Assembly (NCBI RefSeq): GCF_001625445.1
Contig: NZ_LWHG01000021.1
Location: 744,001 to 808,000 of the forward strand
From: Haladaptatus sp. R4
GTDB taxonomy: Archaea; Halobacteriota; Halobacteria; Halobacteriales; Haladaptataceae
DNA: 64,000 nt
Reading direction: 5' to 3'
In this document: piece after piece, positions 17,579 to 25,786 of the stretch
Position numbering within the stretch: position 1 is the stretch's first letter
How the letters are laid out: every line of letters begins with the position of its first letter
Translations under genes and position numbers: made by a program
The notes under the pieces: generated by a model
What the model was told of the DNA's origin: nothing
Database searches by the model: none
The model's input: the letters and a program-made list of their open reading frames with translations, nothing else

Positions 17579-17884
17579 ATGGAACATACTTCCTACCATT
17601 TGCAGGACGGCGAGCGGCCCAGTACCGCCGTCGTCAATGCGATCGCGGACCACGAGGACGCGTCACCCGACGAGATCGGTCCACGTCTATACGACGCTGT
17701 CGACCCCGATGCATTGGATTCGTTGTTTCGGCCGCGAGTCGATGGGCAGGTTCGGATCGGCGGCAAAGCGGTATTTAGCTACCGTGGGTACGAGATCACG
17801 TACGAAAGCGACGGGATGATACACATCACGGACGACACGGACACACCGTCCGGTGCATCCGAAACTGCACCTGCAGACGAGTGA
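17579..17884 (+). CDS. HalOD1 output-domain protein
   Basis: 101 residues. The middle (STAVVNAIADHEDASPDEIG, PRLYDAVDPDALDSLF, VFSYRGYEITYESDGMIHI) matches the HalOD1 domain, a haloarchaea-specific module usually found as output of two-component systems and in stand-alone proteins. Start at ATG 17579. An AT-rich acttaacc (17543-17550) lies about 30 bases before it. Its stop (TGA) directly abuts the stop of the convergent uracil-DNA glycosylase gene, forming TGATCA with no spacer. The molecular role is unknown. Confidence 0.88.
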   Translation: MEHTSYHLQDGERPSTAVVNAIADHEDASPDEIGPRLYDAVDPDALDSLFRPRVDGQVRIGGKAVFSYRGYEITYESDGMIHITDDTDTPSGASETAPADE

Positions 17885-18493
17885 TCAAACCAACGCCGAG
17901 AGTTCGGAACCGATAGCCGCAACGTATTCCGGTCGGTCGTAGCCGAGTCGCTTCCGCCAGACGTTCTCGTAGGATGGATGAAGCAGTGGCAATGCCGTTA
18001 CGCCGAGCCGTTCGCATTCGACCGGCGAAAGCACGCGGTCGAGAAAGCCGTTCATTCGAATCGACTCGAAGTCGAACAGGAGTTTCGTGGCGTGTTTTCC
18101 CGTCGTGACGACGACGGACGGGTCGACCCGTTCGATTTCCGTTTGCAAGTGATCGAAGCAGTTCGCCAACTCCTCGGCACGCGGCTCGCGGTTCGAGCCG
18201 TCGTCTCCCTCGGGAAAGCACTTCACGGCGTTGGTGAAGTAGGCGTCGTAGCCGAGTTCGACGAACAGTCCCCGGATTTTTCGACCCGAGTGCCGCGTGG
18301 TGTAGGCCATTCCCGTCCAGTTGCCCCCCTGCCACAGTTCGGCGTCGGGTTCCCCGGCACCGGGCGCTTCGCCCACGACCATCACGTCGGCATCCACTGG
18401 ACCGGTCCCCCACGAAATCCGGTTTCGACACGCGACGAGTTCGGGACAGCGCGAGCAGTTCGGTTCGAGGACGTTACGGGAGTCGGGGAACAT
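17885..18493 (-). CDS. Uracil-DNA glycosylase family protein (family 4/5-like, 4Fe-4S)
   Basis: 202 residues. Motif 1 is GEAPG (residues 41-45) and motif 2 is HPS (172-174), the two loops that handle uracil. Cys13 and Cys16 (NCSRCPEL), Cys92 (VKCFP) and Cys112 (ANCFDHL) fit the iron-sulfur cluster of thermophile-type glycosylases. The enzyme removes uracil from DNA after cytosine deamination. The motif 1 wording (GEAPGAGEPD) is nearer family 4. It lies nine bases downstream of the RNB ribonuclease gene on the same strand, so a shared transcript is likely. Confidence 0.9.
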   Translation of the reverse strand: MFPDSRNVLEPNCSRCPELVACRNRISWGTGPVDADVMVVGEAPGAGEPDAELWQGGNWTGMAYTTRHSGRKIRGLFVELGYDAYFTNAVKCFPEGDDGSNREPRAEELANCFDHLQTEIERVDPSVVVTTGKHATKLLFDFESIRMNGFLDRVLSPVECERLGVTALPLLHPSYENVWRKRLGYDRPEYVAAIGSELSALV

Positions 18494-18502
18494 CGATCGC
18501 GT

Positions 18503-19786
18503 CTACTCGTCGTCCTCGACGACCTCGATGCCGCGGTTGTTGACCGCGTTGGGGTCGAGCCCGACCTCTTCGAGGAACTGTTTGTACTCGCGCTCACAGG
18601 CTTCCGCGTCGGCCTGTTTGTCGCTCGCGCGGTCACAGAGCGCCACGAGGTCCTCGGGCACGTCGTTGGTGTAGACGATCCAGTGGTTGATGAGGTCCGA
18701 CAGCCGACGGATGGGACTGGTGAAGTGGCCGTAAATCTCGAAGTTCAGCGCGTGGTGGCCGCCGAACGGATCGCTCATGTAGCGAGCGCGGGGCATCACC
18801 TTCATCACGGCCCACTGGATCTTGTCGAGTTGTCGCCCCGGCGCTTCCTCCAGCGTGGCGTTGACGGCCATCCGCGGGTCGTCCCACGTACTACCCGGAA
18901 TCGAAACGCCGTTCAAGTCCTGAATCTCCTGGAGCGCCTTGCCCCACTCGTCGGGCGTCGGTTGCGGGTGAACTCGGTACATCGCCTCGACGCCGCGGCC
19001 CCACATCAGTTCGTGCGTGACGGCCTTGTTCGCCTTCAGCATCGACTCCTCGATGATGGTGTGGGCGCGGTCACGTCGCGGGTTCAGGACGAGACTGCCG
19101 TCCTCCTTTCGCTGCTCGTGCATCCGGTCGGCGAGTTCGAAGGAGAGTTTACACTCCTCGTGGAGCGGGGCGTCCTCGTCGTCAAGTCGCTCCTCGGCCT
19201 GCGAGTAGGTGAGTCGCTCGTCGCTCCGGATGACGGATTTGTAGATGTCGATGGTCTCGTACGAGAGGTTCTCCTTGTCGAGGTGCATCTCGACGGTGTG
19301 GGCGAGTCGGTCCTCGTCGGGGACCAGAGAACAGACCGTCTCGGCCAGCATCGGCGGGAGCATGTGAATCGTGTAGGCAGGGAGATACACCGTGTTCCCG
19401 CGTTTGACCGCTTCTTCCCACATGTTCGATTCGGGGTGGACGTAGTGGGTCACGTCGGCGATGTGGACCCAGAGGACGTACTCGTCCTCGTGCTCCTCGA
19501 CGGAAATCGCGTCGTCGAAGTCCTGTGCGTCGACGGGGTCGGTCGTCCACGTCGTCATCTCACGCAGGTCCTTGCGCTCGTCGGCCTCGTCCTGAATCTC
19601 CTGTTGAATGTTCTCGGTCCGCTTCTCGGCCTCCGTCATCACGGGGCCGGGAAACCCGTCCCTGATTTCGAACTTCTCGAACAACTGTTCGCGCTTGCTG
19701 TCGAGTCGCTCGGCGAGATCTTCGGAGATTTCGACCGGCCCTTGGCCTTCGGCGGTGCCCGCCTCGGCCTGTGCGTCGCTCGTCAT
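18503..19786 (-). CDS. rnr: RNB-domain ribonuclease (RNase R/II family)
   Basis: 427 residues. The RNB catalytic centre is seen in VDAQDFDDAISVEEHEDEYV, with the clustered Asp residues that bind two Mg ions, followed by WVHIADVTHYVHPES. Downstream is the family segment FGGHHALNFEIYGHFTSPIRR. It lacks the cold-shock and S1 domains of bacterial RNase R, as is normal for the haloarchaeal short form. The enzyme degrades RNA 3' to 5'. The acidic start MTSDAQAEAGTAEG is plausible. The uracil-DNA glycosylase gene follows after nine bases. Confidence 0.94.
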   Translation of the reverse strand: MTSDAQAEAGTAEGQGPVEISEDLAERLDSKREQLFEKFEIRDGFPGPVMTEAEKRTENIQQEIQDEADERKDLREMTTWTTDPVDAQDFDDAISVEEHEDEYVLWVHIADVTHYVHPESNMWEEAVKRGNTVYLPAYTIHMLPPMLAETVCSLVPDEDRLAHTVEMHLDKENLSYETIDIYKSVIRSDERLTYSQAEERLDDEDAPLHEECKLSFELADRMHEQRKEDGSLVLNPRRDRAHTIIEESMLKANKAVTHELMWGRGVEAMYRVHPQPTPDEWGKALQEIQDLNGVSIPGSTWDDPRMAVNATLEEAPGRQLDKIQWAVMKVMPRARYMSDPFGGHHALNFEIYGHFTSPIRRLSDLINHWIVYTNDVPEDLVALCDRASDKQADAEACEREYKQFLEEVGLDPNAVNNRGIEVVEDDE

Positions 19787-19828
19787 GCCCGCCGATAAGG
19801 GAGTTAGGAAGTTAGGCGTATCGACTGA

Positions 19829-20131
19829 CTATCCTTCCCGTTCTTCCAGCGGGCCGTATCGGTCTCGGATGGCGGTTTCGTACCGGGCTAAAAACTCGTC
19901 CTGTTCGACGTGGTCGGCGTCCATCTCCACGAGAAGCCCCTCCAACTCGTCGCGGGGCTGATGACACAACTCGCGGTGACACGCCTTACAGAGGTGCTCG
20001 AAGGTCTTTCCGTTGCGCTCCCAACGGTTCCCCTCCTTGTCGTACTCGCGCGCCGCGGAGCGCCGAACGGCATCGCCACACGCGATACAGTCGACCGACT
20101 TTCTCTCCCGGGTCCACCGGGAACCCCACAT
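19829..20131 (-). CDS. Small zinc-binding protein, HNH-like cysteine spacing
   Basis: 100 residues. Two knuckles, CIAC (residues 16-19) and CKAC followed by H (about 48-52, LCKACHRELCHQ), could hold one zinc. The N-terminus MWGSRWTRERKSVDCIACG is a form I recall from haloarchaeal proteins of unknown function. The pattern CxxC...CxxCH resembles the zinc core of HNH nucleases, but the catalytic HN...H is not clear. The C-terminal half is an acidic helix (ELEGLLVEMDADHVEQDEFL). Function unknown. Confidence 0.75.
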   Translation of the reverse strand: MWGSRWTRERKSVDCIACGDAVRRSAAREYDKEGNRWERNGKTFEHLCKACHRELCHQPRDELEGLLVEMDADHVEQDEFLARYETAIRDRYGPLEEREG

Positions 20132-20189
20132 ATCACGTCCTTCGACGCCCTCACACTTCGCCTTTTTGCCGGGAACGTTTCGGGTCCGA

Positions 20190-20669
20190 TCAGACTACGA
20201 ATTCGTAGAGGTCGTCCCCAACGAAATGGACCGACTCGACCACCTTTCCGGAGTCGCCGACCATCTCGTCGCCGTCCGTCTTCGCACGCCCGATGGCGAG
20301 CACCTTGCCGTGGGTCTCCTCGGCGATGGCCACGAGGTCACCCGATTCGATGTCGTCGCTCGCTTCCACGATTCCGGGGCGCATCACGTCGGCACCGTCG
20401 CTGACGAACGAGACGGCACCCGCGTCCACGGTGACGACGCGCTTCGTCGGCGGGTAGGCGTTCGCACCCTGAACGGTGAGGAACGGTTCGTCGTCGGTGT
20501 AGAAGACCGTCGGTTCCCCGTCCACGAGGACGATGTCGAACTCCGAATCCTCCAGTTCCACGAGTTCGTAGGTGTCGGCATCGAGTTCGACGCCGAGGGT
20601 GTCTTCGAGCGCCGCGTCGATCTCCCGAACCTCGTCGCTCCGGAGATGATGGCGAGATTTGACTTCCAT
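20190..20669 (-). CDS. PUA-domain RNA-binding protein (MCT-1-like)
   Basis: About 159 residues from the ATG at 20669 (MEVKSRHHLRSDEVREID). The N-terminal third is a pre-PUA domain and the C-terminal half is a PUA domain (VVTVDAGAVSFVSDGADVM then RPGIVEASDDIESGDLVAI). Archaeal members of this family resemble eukaryotic MCT-1/density-regulated protein, which act in translation re-initiation and ribosome recycling. A longer start at 20729 adds 20 residues but has no support. No operon partner: the DUF1028 gene on the same strand starts further upstream. Confidence 0.87.
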   Translation of the reverse strand: MEVKSRHHLRSDEVREIDAALEDTLGVELDADTYELVELEDSEFDIVLVDGEPTVFYTDDEPFLTVQGANAYPPTKRVVTVDAGAVSFVSDGADVMRPGIVEASDDIESGDLVAIAEETHGKVLAIGRAKTDGDEMVGDSGKVVESVHFVGDDLYEFVV

Positions 20670-20744
20670 AATCCGTCGTGCGTTCGTCTCGTCTATAAAC
20701 CCACCCGTTTCGACCGGCATCGTCCGCATCGAGGGTCGTACGTG

Positions 20745-21449
20745 CTACGTATCGTCGTTCCCGTCATCGTTCGCCGCTTCGTAGCGCTCGACGGCGGCGG
20801 TGAACCCGTCACCGGCGAGTTCGTAGGCCTCCCGTAGGTCCCTGATCGGCGTTTCGGTCGCGTCCACGCGCAGGTCGTTGTAGTACGGGTCCGTCTCCTC
20901 GGGTTCGGTCGTCTCGATCAACAGCGCGGCGCTCTGGACGTTCAGTTCCTCACGCTTGTCCCCGCCTTCGGCGTAGCCCGCGGCCAGCGCGTCGATGAGT
21001 CGTTGGGCGAGCGGCCGGTCCTCGTCCGCGCTCTCGCGGTACGCGCGTGCCGTCTCGGCGACGACGGATTCGCCGGTCAGCAGGTTCCCGGCGACGGTGT
21101 AGTTCTCGCCGCTCTCGTGGCCGTACCAGCCGTGACACTCCTCCCCGGAGAAGGTGAACGTCCCCTCGGCATCCACGCCGTGCAGTTGCCGGTTCTCCGC
21201 GCCGTCGTCGGCGTTGAGCAGCGCCGTGAGCGCGTCGTCGATCGCGAGGCCGTCGTCCACGTACTCGATACCCTTCCGTCCGAGTTCGACGTTGACGAGG
21301 CTCTGGGTGGCAATCGCCCCGTTTTCGCTGGCGAATGGACAGAGCGTTCCGACCCCCGGGAGGCGTGTCGTCACCGCGACGCCGAACCGCGTCTGGTCGT
21401 CCCCGTTTTCGTCCGTGTACCCCTCTCGGACGCAGATGCTGAACGTCAT
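20745..21449 (-). CDS. DUF1028 family protein (Ntn-hydrolase-like fold)
   Basis: 234 residues from the ATG at 21449 (MTFSICVREGYTD). The early core GVAVTTRLPGVGTLCPFASE and ATQSLVNVELGRKGIEY, and the later TVAGNLLTGESVV, match DUF1028, a family with an N-terminal-nucleophile-hydrolase-like fold whose substrates are unknown. The open frame extends 82 codons upstream but that part is basic and overlaps sepF on the other strand, so it is not used. A few bacterial relatives carry peptidoglycan-binding domains; this one does not. Confidence 0.87.
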   Translation of the reverse strand: MTFSICVREGYTDENGDDQTRFGVAVTTRLPGVGTLCPFASENGAIATQSLVNVELGRKGIEYVDDGLAIDDALTALLNADDGAENRQLHGVDAEGTFTFSGEECHGWYGHESGENYTVAGNLLTGESVVAETARAYRESADEDRPLAQRLIDALAAGYAEGGDKREELNVQSAALLIETTEPEETDPYYNDLRVDATETPIRDLREAYELAGDGFTAAVERYEAANDDGNDDT

Positions 21450-21530
21450 GGAGAGGCGAACACAGCGTGCGAGCAAAAAAGCGCGTTTTTCGACTGCTCT
21501 ACGTGCTCGCTCGTTGCTCCGTCTGACGTA

Positions 21531-21540
21531 AGAACTATAC
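21531..21540 (+). promoter_or_regulatory. TATA-like box of sepF
   Basis: The word aactatactc lies about 28 bases before the sepF ATG (21564), giving a nearly leaderless mRNA. The spacer to the divergent DUF1028 start (21449) is only 114 bases. Confidence 0.45.
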
Positions 21541-21563
21541 TCGTTCGATTGCCCCGTAGTTCT

Positions 21564-21923
21564 ATGGGATTCATGAATAAGATTCTCGGCGAGACGCAAT
21601 CGGGAAGCGCCGGGGATTATGTCGAGCTGGATTTGGACGACTTCGAGACCACACCCAGCGAGTCGGGATTGAACGTTCACATCGCCGAGATCCAAGGACA
21701 GCAGGACGTTATCGCCATCAAAGACGCCGTCTACGACGGCGACATCGTTATCGCTGACATCACTCGACTTCGGACGCAGGACACCACCGTCGAGCGCATC
21801 ACTGACGAGCTTCAGCAGGTCGCCCGCGAGGTCAACGGCGACATCGTTCAGAAAGGTGATGATCAGCTTATCGTGACGCCGACCGGTGTCAACGTCAGTC
21901 GAACAAAACTCGGTCGGAATTAG
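21564..21923 (+). CDS. sepF: Cell division protein SepF
   Basis: 119 residues. The N-terminus MGFMNKILGE is the short amphipathic membrane-targeting helix of archaeal SepF. It is followed by an acidic linker with the DYVELDLDDFET motif, then the SepF core (VHIAEIQGQQDVIAIKDAVY and ADITRLRTQDTTVERI). SepF anchors FtsZ1/FtsZ2 rings to the membrane at midcell. The start ATG at 21564 preserves the membrane anchor. Its stop overlaps by 4 bases the stop of the convergent DUF5611 gene. Confidence 0.96.
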   Translation: MGFMNKILGETQSGSAGDYVELDLDDFETTPSESGLNVHIAEIQGQQDVIAIKDAVYDGDIVIADITRLRTQDTTVERITDELQQVAREVNGDIVQKGDDQLIVTPTGVNVSRTKLGRN

Positions 21924-22312
21924 ACGTTATCCGGCGTGTCCGCGTCGTCTTCGACGGTTCGCTTCAACGAGTCACGGCGTGCCTTCGCGTCGCGGCCGGT
22001 CGCTTCGAGAAGGAACTCGTTTTTCTTGCTCACCGCGTCGGCGGCAGCGTCGGCGTTCCCCTCCGCGATGACGTCCTCGGCGGGACGCTCCTCGAAGTCA
22101 ACGGCGAGTTTGTCCTTCTTTCCGCTGTACGATGCGGCACCGGCCACGATTCGCTTGAAAACGGGGTTGTCCGGTTCTTCGACCACGTAGAGTTCGTGTC
22201 CGTTGAAATCCTCGGTATCCGTTATGGGACCGAAGTAGTCCTCGATGCTCGCTTTCAGGTCGGGCATTCTGTCTTCGAGATGCTCACCGCGTCGCATTTT
22301 GTATTCTTTCAT
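21920..22312 (-). CDS. DUF5611 family protein
   Basis: 130 residues with the opening MKEYKMRRGEHLEDRMPDLK and FGPITDTEDFNGHELYVVEE, which I recognise as DUF5611, a conserved haloarchaeal family beside sepF. No catalytic motif is evident. The C-terminal 30 residues are highly charged and probably disordered. It lies about 50 bases after the divergent start of no other gene and is convergent with sepF. The repeated neighbourhood suggests but does not prove a link to cell division. Confidence 0.82.
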   Translation of the reverse strand: MKEYKMRRGEHLEDRMPDLKASIEDYFGPITDTEDFNGHELYVVEEPDNPVFKRIVAGAASYSGKKDKLAVDFEERPAEDVIAEGNADAAADAVSKKNEFLLEATGRDAKARRDSLKRTVEDDADTPDNV

Positions 22313-22362
22313 GAGTTGGACCCAGATTAGAGGGGTGGATGTTTACCCTTTTCGCGTCGCGT

Positions 22363-23247
22363 CTACTCGTGTTCGCTCAGGTATCCTTTCCGACATTCCG
22401 GACAGATGTCTCCCGCACGGAGTGACGAACCCGAGGCAGCACCGCCGAACTGCCCGCATTCGGGACAAATGAGTTCCGCGCTCGGACTCGATTCCGAGGC
22501 TTGGTCCGGTTGGGGTGCCTCCCGTGCGCGTGTGAATCCCGTTTCCCGCTGTGGTTCGGGCCGCGTGGTCCGCACGAACCCCGTTTCCTCACTGGTGTCG
22601 GCCTCCACAACCTCGGCACCGTCCTCCGCGTGAGGCGTGCTTTCCGGCGTCAATCCGCCACCGAAGCTCACCTCGACGTCGCTCCCGTCATCGACTTGTG
22701 CGTCGAACCCCTCGTCATCGAGTCCGGTATCGGGCCAGTCCGTCGACCCGCGGGCCGACTCGTCCACGTTCGTGTCCTCGGGGTCGGGCCACTCGCCGTG
22801 ACCGCGGCCCTGTTCCTCGACCTCGTCGTCTTCGTCGTCGAGGATGACGCCGTCGTCCTCGTCCGCGCTCTCCGGCGGATGGAAGTCATCATCGTTGAAA
22901 CCGACCGGTTCCGGGTCCGACTCGACCGTTTCGTCGATGATTTCCGTCTCGGATTCCGGTCCGGTCGTCATCGGTTCGACCGATTCCTGTTCGGTCGGTG
23001 TCGGTTCGGCCGATGCCGATGCCGCTAGCCCCTCTTCCGTCCTGCTTTCAATCGGTTCCGGCGTCGGTTCCGGTTCCTCGATAGTCGTGACTTCCTTGTT
23101 CTCGCTGATGACGCTTTCGGCGCCACAGCGCTGACATTTCTCGAACTCCCGAACCGCGACCACCACTTCGTTACCTTGCTCTTCGCGCTCGCGCTCGATT
23201 TCGGACTCGCCGTAGTCGTGACCTAACAGCGAACATCTGAGACCCAT
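22363..23247 (-). CDS. Acidic protein with two terminal zinc ribbons and a long disordered linker (DUF7093-like)
   Basis: 294 residues. The N-terminus MGLRCSLLGHDYGESEIERE followed by KCQRCGAE forms one zinc site (Cys5, Cys38, Cys41 region). The C-terminus has ICPECGQFGG and ICPECRKGY as a second four-cysteine ribbon. Between them lie about 180 residues rich in Glu, Asp, Pro, Ser and Thr (for example EEPEPTPEPIES) with no predicted fold. I recall this layout from haloarchaeal DUF7093 proteins. Two rigid ends on a flexible acidic tether suggest a scaffold; that is inference. Confidence 0.75.
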   Translation of the reverse strand: MGLRCSLLGHDYGESEIEREREEQGNEVVVAVREFEKCQRCGAESVISENKEVTTIEEPEPTPEPIESRTEEGLAASASAEPTPTEQESVEPMTTGPESETEIIDETVESDPEPVGFNDDDFHPPESADEDDGVILDDEDDEVEEQGRGHGEWPDPEDTNVDESARGSTDWPDTGLDDEGFDAQVDDGSDVEVSFGGGLTPESTPHAEDGAEVVEADTSEETGFVRTTRPEPQRETGFTRAREAPQPDQASESSPSAELICPECGQFGGAASGSSLRAGDICPECRKGYLSEHE

Positions 23248-23299
23248 TAAGTGAGGGTTATTTTCACGGTGTGATAAAAGGGTACTGTTTTTTTGGACC

Positions 23300-23938
23300 T
23301 CAGCCGAAGTTTTCGGACTTCGCCTCGTCCGGGTCGTGCCCGACCGTCGCCAGAACGTCCCGTGCTTCCGTCAGGAACGGCGTGAATCCGTAGATAAATA
23401 CCTGTCCGTCCGCGCGCGAGAGAACCGTCCGCGCGTTCTCGCTCTCGGGAAGCGGTTCGTCGGTGATGACGACCGTCGCACCGCCCGCTTCCAGTTCCCG
23501 CAGTCGTTCCTCGTGGACGGGGGCGTCGTCCTGATAGACGATGGTCACGTCGCCGCCCGCCGCGAGCGCGCGCTCTCCGATTCCGACTGCCGGGCCGACA
23601 CCCGGTCCGCCCGCGAGAACGACGACGCTCGGTTCGCCCTCGTAGTACGACCGCCCGAACGGACCGGCGATTTCGACGGTCTCTCCGGCATCGCGCGCCG
23701 CGAGCCAGGGGCCGAGTTCGCCGTCCGGGTCGACGGCGACCGTGATCTCGAACGTCCCCTCCGCGTCGGGCGACGAAAGGGTGTAGTGGCGCGTAATCTC
23801 CTCGCCATCGACGGTTCCCGCGACTTGCAGGAACTGTCCCGGCCGAGCCGAAAAGTCCGAAGGTGCCTCGATCTCCAACGCGATTGTATTTCCGCCGACA
23901 TTACTCACCGACTTCACTTCGACCTCAGTTCCATCCAT
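23300..23938 (-). CDS. FAD-dependent oxidoreductase, ferredoxin-reductase (FNR)-like
   Basis: 212 residues. Residues 1-95 form the FAD-binding barrel with RHYTLSSP (the R-x-Y-S/T-L motif that binds flavin). Residues 100-212 form the NAD(P)-binding half (VVVLAGGPGVGPAVGIGERA). There is no iron-sulfur domain. Such proteins move electrons between NAD(P)H and ferredoxin or other carriers. It is divergent from korA, whose product makes reduced ferredoxin, with about 93 bases between starts, so a functional link is plausible. Confidence 0.88.
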   Translation of the reverse strand: MDGTEVEVKSVSNVGGNTIALEIEAPSDFSARPGQFLQVAGTVDGEEITRHYTLSSPDAEGTFEITVAVDPDGELGPWLAARDAGETVEIAGPFGRSYYEGEPSVVVLAGGPGVGPAVGIGERALAAGGDVTIVYQDDAPVHEERLRELEAGGATVVITDEPLPESENARTVLSRADGQVFIYGFTPFLTEARDVLATVGHDPDEAKSENFG

Positions 23939-24031
23939 ATCCTACCTTTGGCCGTAAGTACCAAATTCCTTGCCGATTCACCGAGTCCGCTTCAGAAGGC
24001 TTTTGATTTGCCACCGGGTAGCCTAGCAACG

Positions 24032-25786
24032 ATGCAAGACCTGAACTGGGCCATCGGCGGCGAAGCCGGCGATGGAATCGATTCGACCGGGAAAATCTTT
24101 GCGCAAGCACTCTCCCGGGCGGGCCGACATGTCTTCACGTCGAAGGATTTCGCGTCCCGTATCCGAGGTGGGTACACCGCGTACAAGATTCGGTCGTCTA
24201 CCGACCGAATCGAGAGCGTCGTGGACCGATTGGACATTCTCGTAGCACTGACCCAGCGGACGATCGACGAGAACCTCGATGAACTTCACGAGGACAGCGT
24301 CATCATCTACGACGGGGAACGAACGGAGATGGAGGACGTCGACATTCCCGAGGAGATGATCGGGCTGGCCGTTCCGCTCCGCAGCCTCGCGAAGGACGCT
24401 GGCGGAACCATCATGCAGAACATCGTCGCGCTCGGCGCTGCCTGCGAAGTAACGAACTTCCCCATCGAGAACCTCGACAGCGCACTCGAGAAGAAGTTCG
24501 GTTCCAAAGGTGAGGCCATCGTCGAGAACAACAAGAAAGCCGCCCTTCTCGGGCAGGAGTACGTCCAGGAGGAGTACGATCACGACTTCGATTACGACGT
24601 CGAGACGACGGACAACGACTACGTCCTGCTCAACGGTGACGAGGCCATCGGGATGGGCGCACTCGCCGCGGGATGTCGGTTCTACTCCGGCTACCCGATC
24701 ACGCCGGCGACGAACGTCATGGAGTATCTCACGGGCCGAATCGAGCACTTCGGCGGCACCGTGATGCAGGCCGAGGACGAACTGTCGGCCATCAACATGG
24801 CGCTCGGCGCGGCGCGCGCAGGCGCACGTTCGATGACGGCGACGTCCGGTCCGGGTATCGACCTGATGACCGAGACGTTCGGCCTCATCGCACAGAGCGA
24901 GACGCCGCTCGTCATCTGTGACGTGATGCGCTCCGGTCCATCGACCGGGATGCCGACCAAGCAGGAACAGGGCGATTTGAACATGACGCTGTACGGTGGC
25001 CACGGCGAGATTCCGCGGTTCGTCGTCGCACCGACGAACATCGCAGAGTGTTTCCACAAGACCATCGAGGCGTTCAACTTCGCCGAGAAGTACCAGACGC
25101 CGGTCTTCCTGCTCGCCGACCTCGCGATGGCGGTCACCGAGCAGACGTTCGCGCCCGAGGAGTTCGACATGGACGCGGTCGAAATCGACCGCGGAAACGT
25201 CGTGGACGAGGACGACATCGACGCGTGGACGGACGAACAGGACAGGTTCCAACCCCACTTCCCGACCGCGGACGGCATCAGCCCCCGCGCGTTCCCCGGA
25301 ACGAAGGGCGGTGCCCACATGTCCACCGGTCTCGAACACAACTCGCTCGGTCGCCGGACGGAAGACACCGAGATTCGTGTCGAGCAGGTCGACAAACGCA
25401 ACCGCAAGGTCGAGACGGCCAAGGAAGAGGAGGACTTGACGCCGCGCGAGTTCGGTGACTCCGACTCGGACACGCTCGTCATCTCGTGGGGGTCGAACGA
25501 AGGGCCGATGCGTGAAGCCCTCGACTTCCTCGAAGCGGACGACGTGAGCGTTCGGTTCCTCTCGGTTCCGTACATCTTCCCGCGTCCCGACCTCACCGAG
25601 GACATCGAGTCCGCGGACACGGTCATCGTGGTCGAGTGTAACGCCACCGGGCAGTTCGCGGACGTTCTCGAACACGACGCGCTTACCCGTGTCGAGCGGA
25701 TAAACAAGTACAACGGTATCCGATTCAAGGCCGACGAACTGGCTGACGATATCAAGGCGAAACTCGGACAGGAGATAGAAGCATGA
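24032..25786 (+). CDS. korA: 2-oxoacid:ferredoxin oxidoreductase alpha subunit (KorA type)
   Basis: 584 residues, a fusion of the gamma domain (NWAIGGEAGDGIDSTGKIFA at the N-terminus) with the alpha domain (about residue 200 on, FYSGYPITPATNVMEYL). With KorB it oxidatively decarboxylates a 2-oxoacid using CoA and ferredoxin in place of a pyruvate or 2-oxoglutarate dehydrogenase complex. Length (584) fits haloarchaeal KorA better than PorA (about 630). The start ATG at 24032 is supported by the family N-terminus. korB overlaps its stop as ATGA. Confidence 0.93.
   Translation: MQDLNWAIGGEAGDGIDSTGKIFAQALSRAGRHVFTSKDFASRIRGGYTAYKIRSSTDRIESVVDRLDILVALTQRTIDENLDELHEDSVIIYDGERTEMEDVDIPEEMIGLAVPLRSLAKDAGGTIMQNIVALGAACEVTNFPIENLDSALEKKFGSKGEAIVENNKKAALLGQEYVQEEYDHDFDYDVETTDNDYVLLNGDEAIGMGALAAGCRFYSGYPITPATNVMEYLTGRIEHFGGTVMQAEDELSAINMALGAARAGARSMTATSGPGIDLMTETFGLIAQSETPLVICDVMRSGPSTGMPTKQEQGDLNMTLYGGHGEIPRFVVAPTNIAECFHKTIEAFNFAEKYQTPVFLLADLAMAVTEQTFAPEEFDMDAVEIDRGNVVDEDDIDAWTDEQDRFQPHFPTADGISPRAFPGTKGGAHMSTGLEHNSLGRRTEDTEIRVEQVDKRNRKVETAKEEEDLTPREFGDSDSDTLVISWGSNEGPMREALDFLEADDVSVRFLSVPYIFPRPDLTEDIESADTVIVVECNATGQFADVLEHDALTRVERINKYNGIRFKADELADDIKAKLGQEIEA

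Noticed and set aside
17978-19798. 606-codon plus-strand frame over the ribonuclease and glycosylase genes
   Set aside because: Runs antisense to the RNB ribonuclease, which has clear catalytic motifs; the frame is a codon-bias shadow.
24023-25675. 550-codon frame antisense to korA
   Set aside because: Shadow of korA; composition is Arg/Val/Leu-rich without motifs.
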